From SSF14 sp037045585 (lineage in GTDB: Bacteria > Actinomycetota > Acidimicrobiia > Acidimicrobiales > Microtrichaceae), in NCBI GenBank assembly GCA_037045585.1, contig JBAOIR010000024.1, positions 71,783 to 135,782 on the forward strand: a stretch of DNA of 64,000 nucleotides, given 5' to 3'. Positions 52,520-62,043 of this stretch are shown piece by piece (position 1 is the stretch's first letter; the number at the start of each line of letters is the position of its first letter). The notes beneath the pieces are model-generated. The model made no database searches, was not told the origin of the DNA, and saw nothing but the letters and a program-made list of their open reading frames with translations. The translations under genes were made by a program, and so were the position numbers.

Positions 52520-55306
52520 ATGACGCTTCTGGTGAGCCTCCACTTCGTGGTGGGACTCGCCCTCGTCGCTCTGGGGAGTCGCGTCGATCGGCGGGCTCTG
52601 CTCGTCGGTGCCCTCGCTCCGGCGGCGGTCGTCGTCTGGTTGGTGACACGAATCGGCGACCTCGGGTCGGGTCGGGTCGTGGCGGAGTCGACGTCGTGGG
52701 CCCCCGGGCTCGGGCTCTCGGTCGATCTACGGCTCGACGGGTTCGCCGCGCTCATGGTGTGCCTCGTGTCGGGCTTGGGCGTGGTCGTGCTGGTGTACGG
52801 CTACGGGTACTTCCCCCAGCGGCGGGCGGGCCTCGGACGATTGACCGGCCTCATGCTGTGCTTCAGCGGTTCGATGCTCGGGCTGGTACTCGCCGACAAC
52901 CTTCTCGTCCTCGCGACGTTCTGGGAGCTCACCGCCGTCACGTCGTTCCTGCTGATCGGCAACGACCACACGAGTCAGGCCGCCCGCGCCGCCGCGCTGC
53001 AGGCGATCCTGACGACCGGGCTCGGCGGCCTCGCGATGCTCGGTGGATTCATCGTGATCGGCAACGAGGCGGGCACCTACCGGCTGAGCTCGATCCTCGC
53101 CTCGCCGCCGACGGGCACGGCCGTCACCGTCGGGCTGATGCTGGTGCTGCTCGGCGCCGTCACCAAGTCGGCGCAGTACCCGTTCCACTCGTGGTTGCCG
53201 GGAGCGATGGTCGCGCCGACACCGGTGAGCGCGTACCTGCACTCGGCGACGATGGTGAAGGCCGGGGTGTACCTGGTGGCCCGCCTGGCGCTGCCGTTCG
53301 CCTCCGCTCCCGGCTGGCGCCCGACGGTGGTCACCATCGGGCTCGTCACGATGCTGGCCGGTGGGCTCCGGGCGATGCGTCAGACCGACCTCAAGCTCCT
53401 CCTTGCGTTCGGCACCGTGAGCCAGCTGGGGTTCATGTTCGTGCTCTTCGGCGCCGGCACACCCGGAACCGTCGAAGCAGGGTGTGTCCTGCTGGTCGCC
53501 CACGGCCTGTTCAAGGCCGGCCTGTTCATGGGGGTGGGGGTGCTCGACCACCAGCTCGGCACCCGCGACGTGTCCCAGCTGCCGGCGTTGGGCCCGGGCT
53601 GGAGGACAGCGCGGGCGGTCATGGTCGCGTCCGCCGCGTCGATGGCGGGGCTGCCGCTCGTCCTCGGTTTCATCGCCAAGGAGGCCGCGTACGAGTCGTT
53701 GCTCCACGACGAGACCTTCGGCGGTCGGGTCACGCTCGTGGGCGTGGTGCTGGGCTCGGTGCTCACCCTCGCGTACAGCGCCCGGTTCGTCTGGGGTGCG
53801 TTCCTGGCGCCCCGACGCCGGGGAGTTCACGAGGCGGCGGCGTCGACCGGCCCGTCGGCCCCGTTCCTCGCTCCCGTGGTCGTGGTCACAGCGCTGACCG
53901 TCGTGTTCGGGCTGGTGCCCGCCCTGCTCGACGGCCTCGCCGGTCGGGCCGCCGGCTCGCTCCGTCCGGGCGAGGGGACGACCGGTGTCCACCTGGCGAT
54001 CTGGCACGGCGTCGGTGCCGCACTGTTGTTGACGGTCATCACGTACGCGCTCGGCGCCGCGTTGCACCGTGGGTCGGTTCCCGTCGCGCGAATCCTCGGC
54101 CGGGGGAGCGCGCTCCCGAGCGGAACGGTCGTGTACCGCTCGGTCCTGCGGTCGATGAACCGCCTCGCCGACCTGGTCACGGGCACCGTGCAGAACGGGT
54201 CGCTCCCCGTGTACGCGGGGGTGGTGCTGCTCACGGCAGCAGCGTTCCCCGTCGTGGCGTTGGTGCGAGGTGCCCCCGCGCCCGACCGCCCGCCGTGGAT
54301 CGACGGCCCGGGTCAGGCGGCCCTCGTCGCGCTCGTGCTGGGGGCTGCGCTCGGCGCGGCGTCGGCACGCCGTCGTTTCGCCGCGGCCTTGTTCCTCGGC
54401 CTGGCCGGCTACTCGATGGCGGGCCTGTTCGTCCTCCAGGGGGCGCCCGACCTCGCCCTCACACAGGTGGCGATCGAGACCCTGACCACGGTGCTCTTCG
54501 TCCTCGTGCTGCGACGCCTGCCCGACCGGTTCGAGCGCGTCGGCGCGATCGCCGGGCGTCCCGCCCGCGTCGCCATCGCCGCATCGGTCGGCCTGATGGT
54601 GTTCGTGTTCGCGCTCGTCGCGGCCAGCGAGCGGGTCGGCCCACCGGTCTCGGAGGAGATGACGGCGCGTGCGCTTCCCGACGGCGGGGGGCGCAACGTC
54701 GTCAACGTGATCCTCGTCGACTTCCGGGGGTTCGACACCCTGGGGGAGATCACGGTGCTGGCCGCCGCAGCGATCGGCGCGGTGGCGCTCGCCCGTGCCG
54801 GCCGGCGCCCCGGCGCTCCTGCGACCGAGTCGCCGGCCGAGGTGCGGAGGGTGTTCCACCTCGACCAGTCGGTGTCGGTGATCTTCTACGTGATGCTCGC
54901 CGCCTCGATCTACCTGTTGTTCGCCGGTCACAACCAACCCGGTGGCGGATTCGTCGGCGGTCTCGTCGCCGGGGCTGCCGTCGCGCTCCGGTACGTGGCC
55001 GGCGGCATCGATGAGGTCCGGCGGGTCAGCCCGGTCAAGCCGTGGACGATTCTCGGTTCGGGCGTCGTGGCCTCGGCGGCATGTGCGCTGGTCCCGGTCC
55101 TGTTCGGCAACCCGGTGCTCGACAACGGGTACGTGAGCGCCGATCTGCCGGGCATCGGGAAGATGAAACTGTCGTCGGCGATCGTGTTCGACTTCGGTGT
55201 CTACCTGGTGGTGATCGGGCTGGTGCTCATGGTCGTGGAGGCCTTCGGCGAGCGCTTCGCCCCCGCCCCGGCCCCGGCCCAGGTCGCCGAGGGAGAAGCG
55301 ACATGA
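52520..55306 (+). CDS. mrpA: Mrp Na+/H+ antiporter subunit A fused to subunit B
   Basis: A 928-residue protein. The NuoL/MrpA core carries the ion-path residues E136 (ATFWELTAV), K216 (VTKSAQYPFHSWLPG) and K247 (MVKAGVYL). After the MrpA extension, residues from about 780 form an MrpB domain (VSVIFYVMLAASIYLLFAGHNQPGGGFVGG). MrpA is the Na+-handling, complex I-like subunit of a multi-subunit antiporter exporting Na+ for alkaline and salt tolerance. Ribosome-binding site GGAGGA 9 nt upstream. First of seven genes coupled by 4-bp overlaps. Confidence 0.95.
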   Translation: MTLLVSLHFVVGLALVALGSRVDRRALLVGALAPAAVVVWLVTRIGDLGSGRVVAESTSWAPGLGLSVDLRLDGFAALMVCLVSGLGVVVLVYGYGYFPQRRAGLGRLTGLMLCFSGSMLGLVLADNLLVLATFWELTAVTSFLLIGNDHTSQAARAAALQAILTTGLGGLAMLGGFIVIGNEAGTYRLSSILASPPTGTAVTVGLMLVLLGAVTKSAQYPFHSWLPGAMVAPTPVSAYLHSATMVKAGVYLVARLALPFASAPGWRPTVVTIGLVTMLAGGLRAMRQTDLKLLLAFGTVSQLGFMFVLFGAGTPGTVEAGCVLLVAHGLFKAGLFMGVGVLDHQLGTRDVSQLPALGPGWRTARAVMVASAASMAGLPLVLGFIAKEAAYESLLHDETFGGRVTLVGVVLGSVLTLAYSARFVWGAFLAPRRRGVHEAAASTGPSAPFLAPVVVVTALTVVFGLVPALLDGLAGRAAGSLRPGEGTTGVHLAIWHGVGAALLLTVITYALGAALHRGSVPVARILGRGSALPSGTVVYRSVLRSMNRLADLVTGTVQNGSLPVYAGVVLLTAAAFPVVALVRGAPAPDRPPWIDGPGQAALVALVLGAALGAASARRRFAAALFLGLAGYSMAGLFVLQGAPDLALTQVAIETLTTVLFVLVLRRLPDRFERVGAIAGRPARVAIAASVGLMVFVFALVAASERVGPPVSEEMTARALPDGGGRNVVNVILVDFRGFDTLGEITVLAAAAIGAVALARAGRRPGAPATESPAEVRRVFHLDQSVSVIFYVMLAASIYLLFAGHNQPGGGFVGGLVAGAAVALRYVAGGIDEVRRVSPVKPWTILGSGVVASAACALVPVLFGNPVLDNGYVSADLPGIGKMKLSSAIVFDFGVYLVVIGLVLMVVEAFGERFAPAPAPAQVAEGEAT

Positions 55307-55746
55307 CCGTGGCGTTGGCTGCAGCGGCCGCCCTCCTCTTCGCCATCGGCACGTACCTGGTGCTGCAGCGACGGCTCAGTCGGATCATCATCGGGATCGG
55401 CCTCATGGGACACGGCGCCAACGTGCTGTTTCTCGTGTCGGGCCGACGCGGCGATCCGCCGCTCGTGGGGTCGGCGCCGGCCTCGGACTTCAGCGACCCG
55501 CTCCCGCAGGCGATGGTGCTGACGGCGATCGTCATCACGTTCGGCGTGACCGCACTCCTCTTGGCGCTGGCGTACCGCAGCTGGCTGCTCACCGACGACG
55601 ACGAGGTCGAGGACGACGTCTCCGACCGGGTGATCGCCGGTGGCGGTTTCATCGACCGGGAGGTCACCGATGCCGACGCCGCTCTCGCCGACGTGATCGA
55701 TCCCGCCGGTGGGCACCGGGCGACGAACCGGAGGCGGCGCCGATGA
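55303..55746 (+). CDS. mrpC: Mrp antiporter subunit C
   Basis: A 147-residue NuoK-like protein with three transmembrane helices (ALLFAIGTYLVLQR, IGIGLMGHGANVLFLVSG, AMVLTAIVITFGVTALLLAL), followed by an acidic cytoplasmic tail (DDDEVEDDVSDR) longer than usual. Starts within the mrpA stop (ATGA). Confidence 0.94.
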   Translation: MTVALAAAAALLFAIGTYLVLQRRLSRIIIGIGLMGHGANVLFLVSGRRGDPPLVGSAPASDFSDPLPQAMVLTAIVITFGVTALLLALAYRSWLLTDDDEVEDDVSDRVIAGGGFIDREVTDADAALADVIDPAGGHRATNRRRRR

Positions 55747-57236
55747 CAGCGCTCCTCACGCTCCCCATCCTGCTGCCGCTCATCGGTTCCGGGTGTTCGA
55801 TGATCGTCGGGCGCAGTCGGGTACTGCAGCGGATCGTGTCGTTGACCGTGCTGTCGGCGATGGCGGCCGTGTCGATCGGCCTGCTCGTGGTCGTCGACCG
55901 TGATGGCCCGATCGCGGTGCAGGCCGGTGGCTGGGCCGCGCCGATGGGCATCACGCTCGTCGCCGACCGTCTGTCGGCCCTCATGTTGGCCGTGGCGTCG
56001 GTGATGCTGTTGGCGGTCCTCGTGTACGCGATCGGCCAGCCGGGCGCCGAACGCAACCACGTCGGGTTCCAGTCGGTGTACCTCGTGCTGTCCGCCGGGG
56101 TCGCCGGGGCCTTCCTCACCGGTGACCTGTTCAACCTCTTCGTCTCGTTCGAGATGATGTTGGCCGCGAGCTACGTGCTGATCACCCTCGGGGCCCGACG
56201 CGACCAGGTGCGCGCCGGCATGACCTACGTGGTGATCAGTCTGATCGCGTCGACCCTGTTCGTGACGGCGCTCGCGCTCGTCTACTCGGCGACGGGCACC
56301 GTCAACCTCGCCGACCTGTCACAGCGCATGGAGCAGCTCTCGCCAGGCCTGCGCACCGCCTTCTCGGTGTTGCTGCTCGTCGTGTTCGGCATCAAGGCGG
56401 GTCTGTTCCCGTTGTTCTTCTGGTTGCCCGACAGCTACCCGACGGCGCCGTCCGCGGTGACGGCGGTATTCGCCGGCCTCCTCACGAAGGTTGGGGTCTA
56501 CGCGATCATCCGCACCCAGACACTCCTGTTCCCTCCCGAATCGCGGCCCTCGACGCTGATCCTGGTGTTGGCGGGAGCGACGATGGTGGTCGGCGTGTTG
56601 GGCGCGATCGCGCAGGACGACGTGAAGCGGATCCTGTCGTTCCACATCGTCAGCCACGTGGGGTTCATGGTGATGGGCCTCGGCTTCTTCACCGTCGCCG
56701 GTCTCGGCGGCGCCGTCTTCTACATCGTCCACCACATCGTGGTGATGACGACCCTGTTCCTGACCGGCGGACTCATCGAGCACGTGGGCGGGTCCAGCCG
56801 ACTGAGCCGCGTCGGTGGGCTGGTCACCGGCGCTCCCGTGGTCGCAGTGCTCTTCCTGGTGCCCGCCCTGAGCCTCGCCGGCGTGCCGCCCTTCTCGGGG
56901 TTCGTCGCGAAACTCGGTCTCCTGCAGGCCGGTGTCTCCGCGTCCCACGGCGTGATCGTCGGCGTCGCCCTCGTCGTCAGCCTGCTCACCCTGTTCTCGA
57001 TGATGAAGATCTGGTCGGCGGTGTTCTGGGGCGAGAAGCCGTCGGAGCCCGCTGTGTCACTGGGGACCGCACCGCCGCTGATGGTCGCGCCCACGCTGGT
57101 GCTGGCGGTCGTGAGCCTCGTCATCGCCGTGTCGGCCGGTCCACTGCACGATCTCGGGGTTCGCGCCGCGACCGGTCTTCTCGATCCGCACGAGTATCTC
57201 GAAGCGGTCCGCCAACCTGAGGGGCTGGCCCGGTGA
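55743..57236 (+). CDS. mrpD: Mrp antiporter subunit D
   Basis: A 497-residue NuoM/N-like proton-channel subunit with about 14 helices. Conserved Glu in NLFVSFEMMLAASYVLI and Lys/Pro segment GIKAGLFPLFFWLPDSYPTA, then LLTKVGVYAIIR. With MrpA it forms the ion pathways of the antiporter. Overlaps mrpC by ATGA. Confidence 0.95.
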   Translation: MTALLTLPILLPLIGSGCSMIVGRSRVLQRIVSLTVLSAMAAVSIGLLVVVDRDGPIAVQAGGWAAPMGITLVADRLSALMLAVASVMLLAVLVYAIGQPGAERNHVGFQSVYLVLSAGVAGAFLTGDLFNLFVSFEMMLAASYVLITLGARRDQVRAGMTYVVISLIASTLFVTALALVYSATGTVNLADLSQRMEQLSPGLRTAFSVLLLVVFGIKAGLFPLFFWLPDSYPTAPSAVTAVFAGLLTKVGVYAIIRTQTLLFPPESRPSTLILVLAGATMVVGVLGAIAQDDVKRILSFHIVSHVGFMVMGLGFFTVAGLGGAVFYIVHHIVVMTTLFLTGGLIEHVGGSSRLSRVGGLVTGAPVVAVLFLVPALSLAGVPPFSGFVAKLGLLQAGVSASHGVIVGVALVVSLLTLFSMMKIWSAVFWGEKPSEPAVSLGTAPPLMVAPTLVLAVVSLVIAVSAGPLHDLGVRAATGLLDPHEYLEAVRQPEGLAR

Positions 57237-57763
57237 GCCGGCTCACGCTCGGGGTGTGCATCGTCATCGGCTGGATGTTCCTGTGGGGCGACGTCGGTGT
57301 CGGTCCGGTCATCGGCGGGACGCTCGTCGTCGTGGCCCTGTATGTCGTGTTTCCCAGTTCGCGGGCCTCGTTCCCGCGTGTCGTGGTGCACCCGTTCGCC
57401 GTGGCCCGGCTGTTCGCGTACTTCGTTCGTCAGCTCGTCGTGTCGAATGCGTTGCTGACCCGTGAGTTGCTGCGCCGCCGGAACTCCATCTGCACCCGGG
57501 TGGTCGAGATCCCGATGCGAACCTCGGTCCCGTCGCTCCTCACCATGGTCACCAACCTCGCGTCACTGAGTCCCGGCACGATTGTGGTCGACGCCGACGA
57601 GTTGGCTCCCGGGACACCGCCGACCCTCGTCGTGCACGTGCTCATGTTCGGCGACCTCGACGATCCCGAAGCGGCCGTCCGTTCGGTCCACGCCCTCGAG
57701 GAACGCTGTGTGCTCACGTTCGGGACGAACGACGCGATCCGAGAGCTGGAGCTGGCGCGATGA
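57233..57763 (+). CDS. mrpE: Mrp antiporter subunit E
   Basis: A 176-residue MrpE with two N-terminal helices, the conserved LFAYFVRQLVVSN segment and a cytoplasmic domain with LLTMVTNLASLSPGTIVVD. GTG start overlapping the mrpD stop by 4 bp. Confidence 0.93.
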   Translation: MSRLTLGVCIVIGWMFLWGDVGVGPVIGGTLVVVALYVVFPSSRASFPRVVVHPFAVARLFAYFVRQLVVSNALLTRELLRRRNSICTRVVEIPMRTSVPSLLTMVTNLASLSPGTIVVDADELAPGTPPTLVVHVLMFGDLDDPEAAVRSVHALEERCVLTFGTNDAIRELELAR

Positions 57764-58038
57764 CCGTCGTGACCATGCTCGTGTTGGCCGCGGCCGCGGC
57801 GGCGTACCTCGTTCGCCTGGTCCGAGGGCCGGGGCTGTCCGAGCGCGTCATCGCGCTCGACGGGCTGATCGTGGTGGGCATCAGCGCCGTCGCTGTCCAC
57901 GCGATGTCGACCGGACAGGGGGCGTTCCTCCCGGTGCTCGTGGTCATCACGCTCGTTGGGTTCGTCGCGACGGCCGCGGCTGCTCGCTTCATCGAGCGCA
58001 CCGACGGCGTCGATCAGCGACCGGGGGACGCGCGGTGA
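57760..58038 (+). CDS. mrpF: Mrp antiporter subunit F
   Basis: A 92-residue subunit with three helices and the family motif RLVRGPGLSERVIALDGLIVVGI, including the functionally important Asp. ATGA overlap with mrpE. Confidence 0.94.
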   Translation: MTVVTMLVLAAAAAAYLVRLVRGPGLSERVIALDGLIVVGISAVAVHAMSTGQGAFLPVLVVITLVGFVATAAAARFIERTDGVDQRPGDAR

Positions 58039-58340
58039 TCGGGCAACTGCTCGCGTTGGGCGGCGCCGTGCTCATCTTGTTCTCGGCGCTCGGCATCGTG
58101 CGGTTCGACGACGTGTTCGCCCAGATGCATTTCCTCACCAAGGCGTCGACGTTGGGGGTCGTGCTCGTTCTCGGGGGTGCCGCCCTGGTGATGGAGCGGG
58201 CGAACGACTGGTCGTCGCTCCTCTTGGCCGCGTTCCTGCAGCTGTTGACGTCGCCGGTCGCGGCCAACCTGATCGGCCGTTCGACGTATCTGACGCGGGT
58301 CCGACCGATTCAAGGTTCAACGACCACGCCGGTAGAATGA
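58035..58340 (+). CDS. mrpG: Mrp antiporter subunit G
   Basis: A 101-residue subunit with three helices and motif LGIVRFDDVFAQMHFLTKASTLG. GTG start overlaps mrpF by 4 bp. Its own stop overlaps the start of the DUF4041 gene. Confidence 0.93.
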   Translation: MIGQLLALGGAVLILFSALGIVRFDDVFAQMHFLTKASTLGVVLVLGGAALVMERANDWSSLLLAAFLQLLTSPVAANLIGRSTYLTRVRPIQGSTTTPVE

Positions 58341-59854
58341 GCGCTGGGATCGACGAGCCGGGCGGACAGGTGTTGCAAGCGGGTCAAGACATCGAGACGG
58401 TGCCGGGCTGGACCAGCCTGATCGCCGGCGAGCCGTGGACGGCGTCGGAGTTGTGGCTGTCCGCGGCGTCGATCGACATTCGGCGCGTCGCGCCCCGCTG
58501 GTCGGGTGCGGCGGAACCATCGGCCGGGCTGGAGCTGTCGGGACCACCGGAGCTGACGTCGATCGGGTTGGCCGATGTGGTCGGCGTCGACCACCTCGGC
58601 GACGATCCCGACGGTCTGGCGATCCTCGAGTTCGCGCTCGCCGCCGGCAACGTGGTCCACGCCCGCCTGCCCGAGTCGTTCGTGGACGAGGTCGTCGCGG
58701 CCTTGCAGCGGAGTCGAGCCGGGGTCCCGCCGACCTTCGAGCCGGCATCGGCACCGGCACCGGCACCCGAGCCCGAGCCCGAGCCGATGGTCGAGATCGA
58801 GGATCCGCCTCCTCCGCCGAAGGGCAAGTCGGGCTCGAAGTCGGCGCTGGCGGCGGAGGTGCGCGAGCTGCGTGACTACCTCGACCGACTCGGGTTCCCG
58901 GAGCGGCGGGCGCTGCGAGCCGACATCGACTCCCTCGTCGCCCACCGCACCGAAGTGCTCGCCGAGGTCCGGGCGGCGACGCTTGCCCGCCGTGAGCAGG
59001 AGGTCGCACTGGTCCGGGTCCGGCGTGAGGCCGTGCTCCAGGACGTCGGGATCTACCGGCCGCGCCATCCGGCGGAGGACAGCGTGGCGCTCCGCTCGCG
59101 TCTCGAGACGACACAGGCAGCGATCGAGGAGTTGGTGAAGGCGGGCGACGCGGTGTCGGCCACCGACGACTGGACGGTCAACGGGTCGAAGGCCGAAGGG
59201 CTCAAGATCGTGGGAGAGCTCGCGCAGCTGTTGTTGCGCACCTACAACGCCGAGGCCGATCTGCTGGTCGCGACGCTGCGGCCCTGCGAGCTCGACGCGG
59301 CGGTCGACCGCCTCGCCGTGACCCTGGCGACGGTGCATCGGCTCGGGGCGTCGATGGAGATCGAGATCTCCGACGAGCTGCACCGATTGCGGGTCGAGGA
59401 GCTGTCGTTGGCAGCCGATGAGCTGGCGCTCCGTGACGAGGCCCGGCGCCGGGCGCTCGACGCCGATCGCTTGCCCGACGGTGCCGCCGGGAATCTGTAC
59501 GTGGTGTCCAACCGGGGCGCGTTCGGGCCCGACGTGGTGCGCATCGGGGTGACCGAGCTCGACCAACCGGCCGAGGTGGTCGACCACGTCGACGCCGGCC
59601 GGCTCCCGTTCCGCTCCGACCTGCACACGCTCGTGCCCAGTCCCGACGCCGCCGAGTTGCTGGCCGGCGTGCGGTCGGCGCTCGACGACCGCCGCGTGAA
59701 CCTGACCGATCCGCAGTGCCCGTTCTTCTCGGTGTCGCCCGATGTGGTGCGCGACGTGCTCGTCGACCTCGCCGTGACCGTTCCGTGGTTCGTGGCGACG
59801 GGAACGGCGGAGGAGTGGCACCAGTCGCGCAACGCCCGCGACGAGAACGACTGA
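58337..59854 (+). CDS. DUF4041 protein with PH-like N-domain and degenerate T5orf172 domain
   Basis: A 505-residue protein. Residues 1-130 look like a small beta-rich (PH/GRAM-like) domain; 137-162 are a Pro/Glu linker; about 170-370 are helical and match DUF4041, best seen at DDWTVNGSKAEGLKIV (278-292). Residues 385-475 align with T5orf172/GIY-YIG nuclease-like sequences (NLYVVSNRGAFGPDVVRIG, DDRRVN, FFSV). Catalytic positions appear lost: the YKIG tyrosine is R402 and the Glu before FF is P462. ATG overlaps the mrpG stop, so it is translated with the antiporter. DUF4041 proteins are otherwise known mainly from phages and defence islands. No function is proposed. Confidence 0.8.
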   Translation: MSAGIDEPGGQVLQAGQDIETVPGWTSLIAGEPWTASELWLSAASIDIRRVAPRWSGAAEPSAGLELSGPPELTSIGLADVVGVDHLGDDPDGLAILEFALAAGNVVHARLPESFVDEVVAALQRSRAGVPPTFEPASAPAPAPEPEPEPMVEIEDPPPPPKGKSGSKSALAAEVRELRDYLDRLGFPERRALRADIDSLVAHRTEVLAEVRAATLARREQEVALVRVRREAVLQDVGIYRPRHPAEDSVALRSRLETTQAAIEELVKAGDAVSATDDWTVNGSKAEGLKIVGELAQLLLRTYNAEADLLVATLRPCELDAAVDRLAVTLATVHRLGASMEIEISDELHRLRVEELSLAADELALRDEARRRALDADRLPDGAAGNLYVVSNRGAFGPDVVRIGVTELDQPAEVVDHVDAGRLPFRSDLHTLVPSPDAAELLAGVRSALDDRRVNLTDPQCPFFSVSPDVVRDVLVDLAVTVPWFVATGTAEEWHQSRNARDEND

Positions 59855-59900
59855 ACCGACCAGCTCGTTCGGGCGGCCGGGTCCGGTAGCGTCGTGCGGG

Positions 59901-61091
59901 ATGGAGACCCTCGTCGTTCCCCAGGGCGAGTTCGAGCTCGCCCGATTCCCGGTGCGGAAGAACGACCGGCTGCGCGCCTGGGACGCGGCCGACGAGTACC
60001 TGCTCCAACACGTCGCTGATTCCCGTCCCCACGGCGATCAGCCCGCAGAGCCCGCAGTGCTCGTGGTGAACGGCGGCCCGGGCACGCTGGCGGTCGGTCT
60101 CGTCGCCGGCGGTGCCACCGATGTGCGGGTGATGTCGGACTCCTACCTCGACCACGTCGGCACCGAGGAGAATCTGCGCCGAAACGGGTTCGATCCGGCG
60201 GCGGTGACCTTGATGGGCCCGTTCGGACTCGATGCGCCCGAGGCCCCGCCCGTCGACCTCGTGCTCATGAAGATCCCGAAGAGCTCCGCGCTCCTCGAGG
60301 ACCAGCTGTGCCGGATTTCCCCGCACCTGTCTCCGGGGGCGGTGGTGGTGGCCGCCGCGATGTCGAAACACATCCACACGTCCACGCTGCAGCTGTTCGA
60401 GCGGATCCTCGGTCCGACGACCACGTCGCTCGCCCGCAAGAAGGCGCCTGCCTCGTCGAGTGCTCGCCCGCGGCCGACCGGCAACCGGCGACGAGCCCGT
60501 GGCCGGCGCGCGTACCCGACTGGCGGGGGCGGGCTCGTGCTCGTCAACCACGCCAACGTCTTCTCCCGCGAGAAGCTGGACATCGGCACCCGATTCCTCC
60601 TCGACCACCTCCCGGCGGTCGAGGGCCCGGCCCACGTCGTCGATCTCGGGTGTGGCAACGGCGTCGTCGGCCTGGCGATCGCCGCAACCGCACCCGAGGC
60701 CCACGTGACGTTCGTCGACGAGTCGTTCATGGCGGTGGCGTCGGCGGCCGCGACCTACGCCGAGAACCTCGGCGAGGATCGTGCCGCCACCTCTGCCCGG
60801 TTCGCCGTCGGCGACACCCTGTTCCATCTGCAGAGCGGCGACCCGATCGAGCGGGGCAGCATCGACCTCGTGGTCAACAACCCGCCGTTCCACGACGACC
60901 ACGCCGTCGGCGATGCGATTGCCTGGCAGATGTTCACCGAGGCCCACGGTGCCCTCGCGATCGGTGGCGAGCTTCGAGTCGTCGGCAACCGCCACCTCGC
61001 CTACCACGCGAAGCTCAAGCGGATCTTCGGCAACTGCCGCGTCGTCGCCTCGAACTCCAGGTTCGTCGTGTACTCCGCCCTCCGCACCTGA
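59901..61091 (+). CDS. rlmG: rRNA (guanine-N2) methyltransferase RlmG-like, with two compensating frameshifts
   Basis: A 396-codon frame with a degenerate N-terminal methyltransferase domain and a C-terminal catalytic one: HVVDLGCGNGVVGLAIA and DLVVNNPPFHDDHAVGD (the NPPF motif of m2G enzymes). RlmG modifies G1835 of 23S rRNA and RsmC G1207 of 16S rRNA in E. coli. Between about 60441 and 60529 the frame is scrambled (PASSSARPRPTG...). The correct peptide LVECSPAADRQPATSPWPA reads in another frame, implying one missing base at 60441-60450 and one extra G in the G5 run 60525-60529. TAGCGT 8 nt upstream. Confidence 0.85.
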   Translation: METLVVPQGEFELARFPVRKNDRLRAWDAADEYLLQHVADSRPHGDQPAEPAVLVVNGGPGTLAVGLVAGGATDVRVMSDSYLDHVGTEENLRRNGFDPAAVTLMGPFGLDAPEAPPVDLVLMKIPKSSALLEDQLCRISPHLSPGAVVVAAAMSKHIHTSTLQLFERILGPTTTSLARKKAPASSSARPRPTGNRRRARGRRAYPTGGGGLVLVNHANVFSREKLDIGTRFLLDHLPAVEGPAHVVDLGCGNGVVGLAIAATAPEAHVTFVDESFMAVASAAATYAENLGEDRAATSARFAVGDTLFHLQSGDPIERGSIDLVVNNPPFHDDHAVGDAIAWQMFTEAHGALAIGGELRVVGNRHLAYHAKLKRIFGNCRVVASNSRFVVYSALRT

Positions 61092-61258
61092 CGACGGCCC
61101 GCCCCCCCAGTCCCTCCCGCCCCCTCCGGTTTTCGGGTAGCCGTCCCCAGGGGGTGACGACAACTTCCCGCGAAAGGTGAGCGGTCGGGGGTCGGAGCGG
61201 GTTCGGTACAGTTCAGCTCCCGCCCTTCGTCGGGCGCGGCACGCCACAGGGGGACTCC

Positions 61259-62038
61259 GTGACCGGATCCGTACACCTCGAGATCGACGGCGCCATCGCC
61301 ACGCTGATCAACGACAATCCGACCAAGCACAACGCGTTCGACGACGAGATGGACGCTCAGCTGTTCGCGGCCCTCGCCGAACTGAAGGCGCGGAAGGACG
61401 TTCGAGCGGTGATCTGGCGCGGCGTCGGCCCGTCATGGTCGTCGGGCCGTGACGTCGGATCGATCGGCACCAACAAGACCGAGCTGACCCACCACGAGTT
61501 GATGACTCGCGGCCACGCCGGCATCCAGCAGATCTGGGACATCGAGGCGCCGATCATCGTCGCCATCCAGGGGTGGGCGTTGGGTGGTTCGTTCCAGCGG
61601 GCCCTCCTGTGCGACATCCGCATCTGTTCGACGGATGCGAAGTTCATGCTGCCCGAGGTCGGCCACGGGGTGATCCCCGACACCGGTGGGGTCGCGGTGC
61701 TGCAGCAGATGTGCGGGCCCGGCCTCGTGAGCGACATGGTGCTCACCGGTCGGCGCCTCGTGGCCGAGGAGGCGCTGTACCACGGCATCGTGTCGCGGGT
61801 CGTCGATCCCGACGTCCTGGTGGACACGGCCAACGAGATGGCGGCGCGGATCGCGTCGTCGCCCGCCGTGGCCGTGAAGCTGGCCCGCCGGGTCATCAGC
61901 CACCTCGGGCGTCCCGCCGTGCGGACGTCGATGGACGACGAGCTGATCTACCAGACGTTCCTCAACCGGAGCGACGACTTCGCCGAGTTCCGGGCCGCCA
62001 AGGCCGAGGGACGCGAGCCCAACTACCGGGGGAGCTGA
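61259..62038 (+). CDS. Enoyl-CoA hydratase/isomerase family protein
   Basis: A 259-residue crotonase. N-terminal NDNPTKHNAFDDEM, oxyanion loop GPSWSSGRDVGSIG, and IQGWALGGSFQRALLCDIRI with the second oxyanion Gly. GTG start. It lies 5 bp before an SDR gene on the same strand, so the two probably serve one acyl-CoA degradation pathway. The 167-bp gap upstream holds only a weak CCCG/CGGG hairpin. Confidence 0.88.
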   Translation: MTGSVHLEIDGAIATLINDNPTKHNAFDDEMDAQLFAALAELKARKDVRAVIWRGVGPSWSSGRDVGSIGTNKTELTHHELMTRGHAGIQQIWDIEAPIIVAIQGWALGGSFQRALLCDIRICSTDAKFMLPEVGHGVIPDTGGVAVLQQMCGPGLVSDMVLTGRRLVAEEALYHGIVSRVVDPDVLVDTANEMAARIASSPAVAVKLARRVISHLGRPAVRTSMDDELIYQTFLNRSDDFAEFRAAKAEGREPNYRGS

Positions 62039-62043
62039 GCCCG

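Noticed and set aside
52727..54937. 736-codon open frame antisense to mrpA
   Set aside because: High-GC shadow frame dominated by Arg, Gly, His and Glu with no family motifs. The plus-strand MrpA is unambiguous.
59202..61247. 681-codon open frame antisense to the DUF4041 and rlmG genes
   Set aside because: Same shadow pattern; no start signal, no domain and two strong genes opposite.
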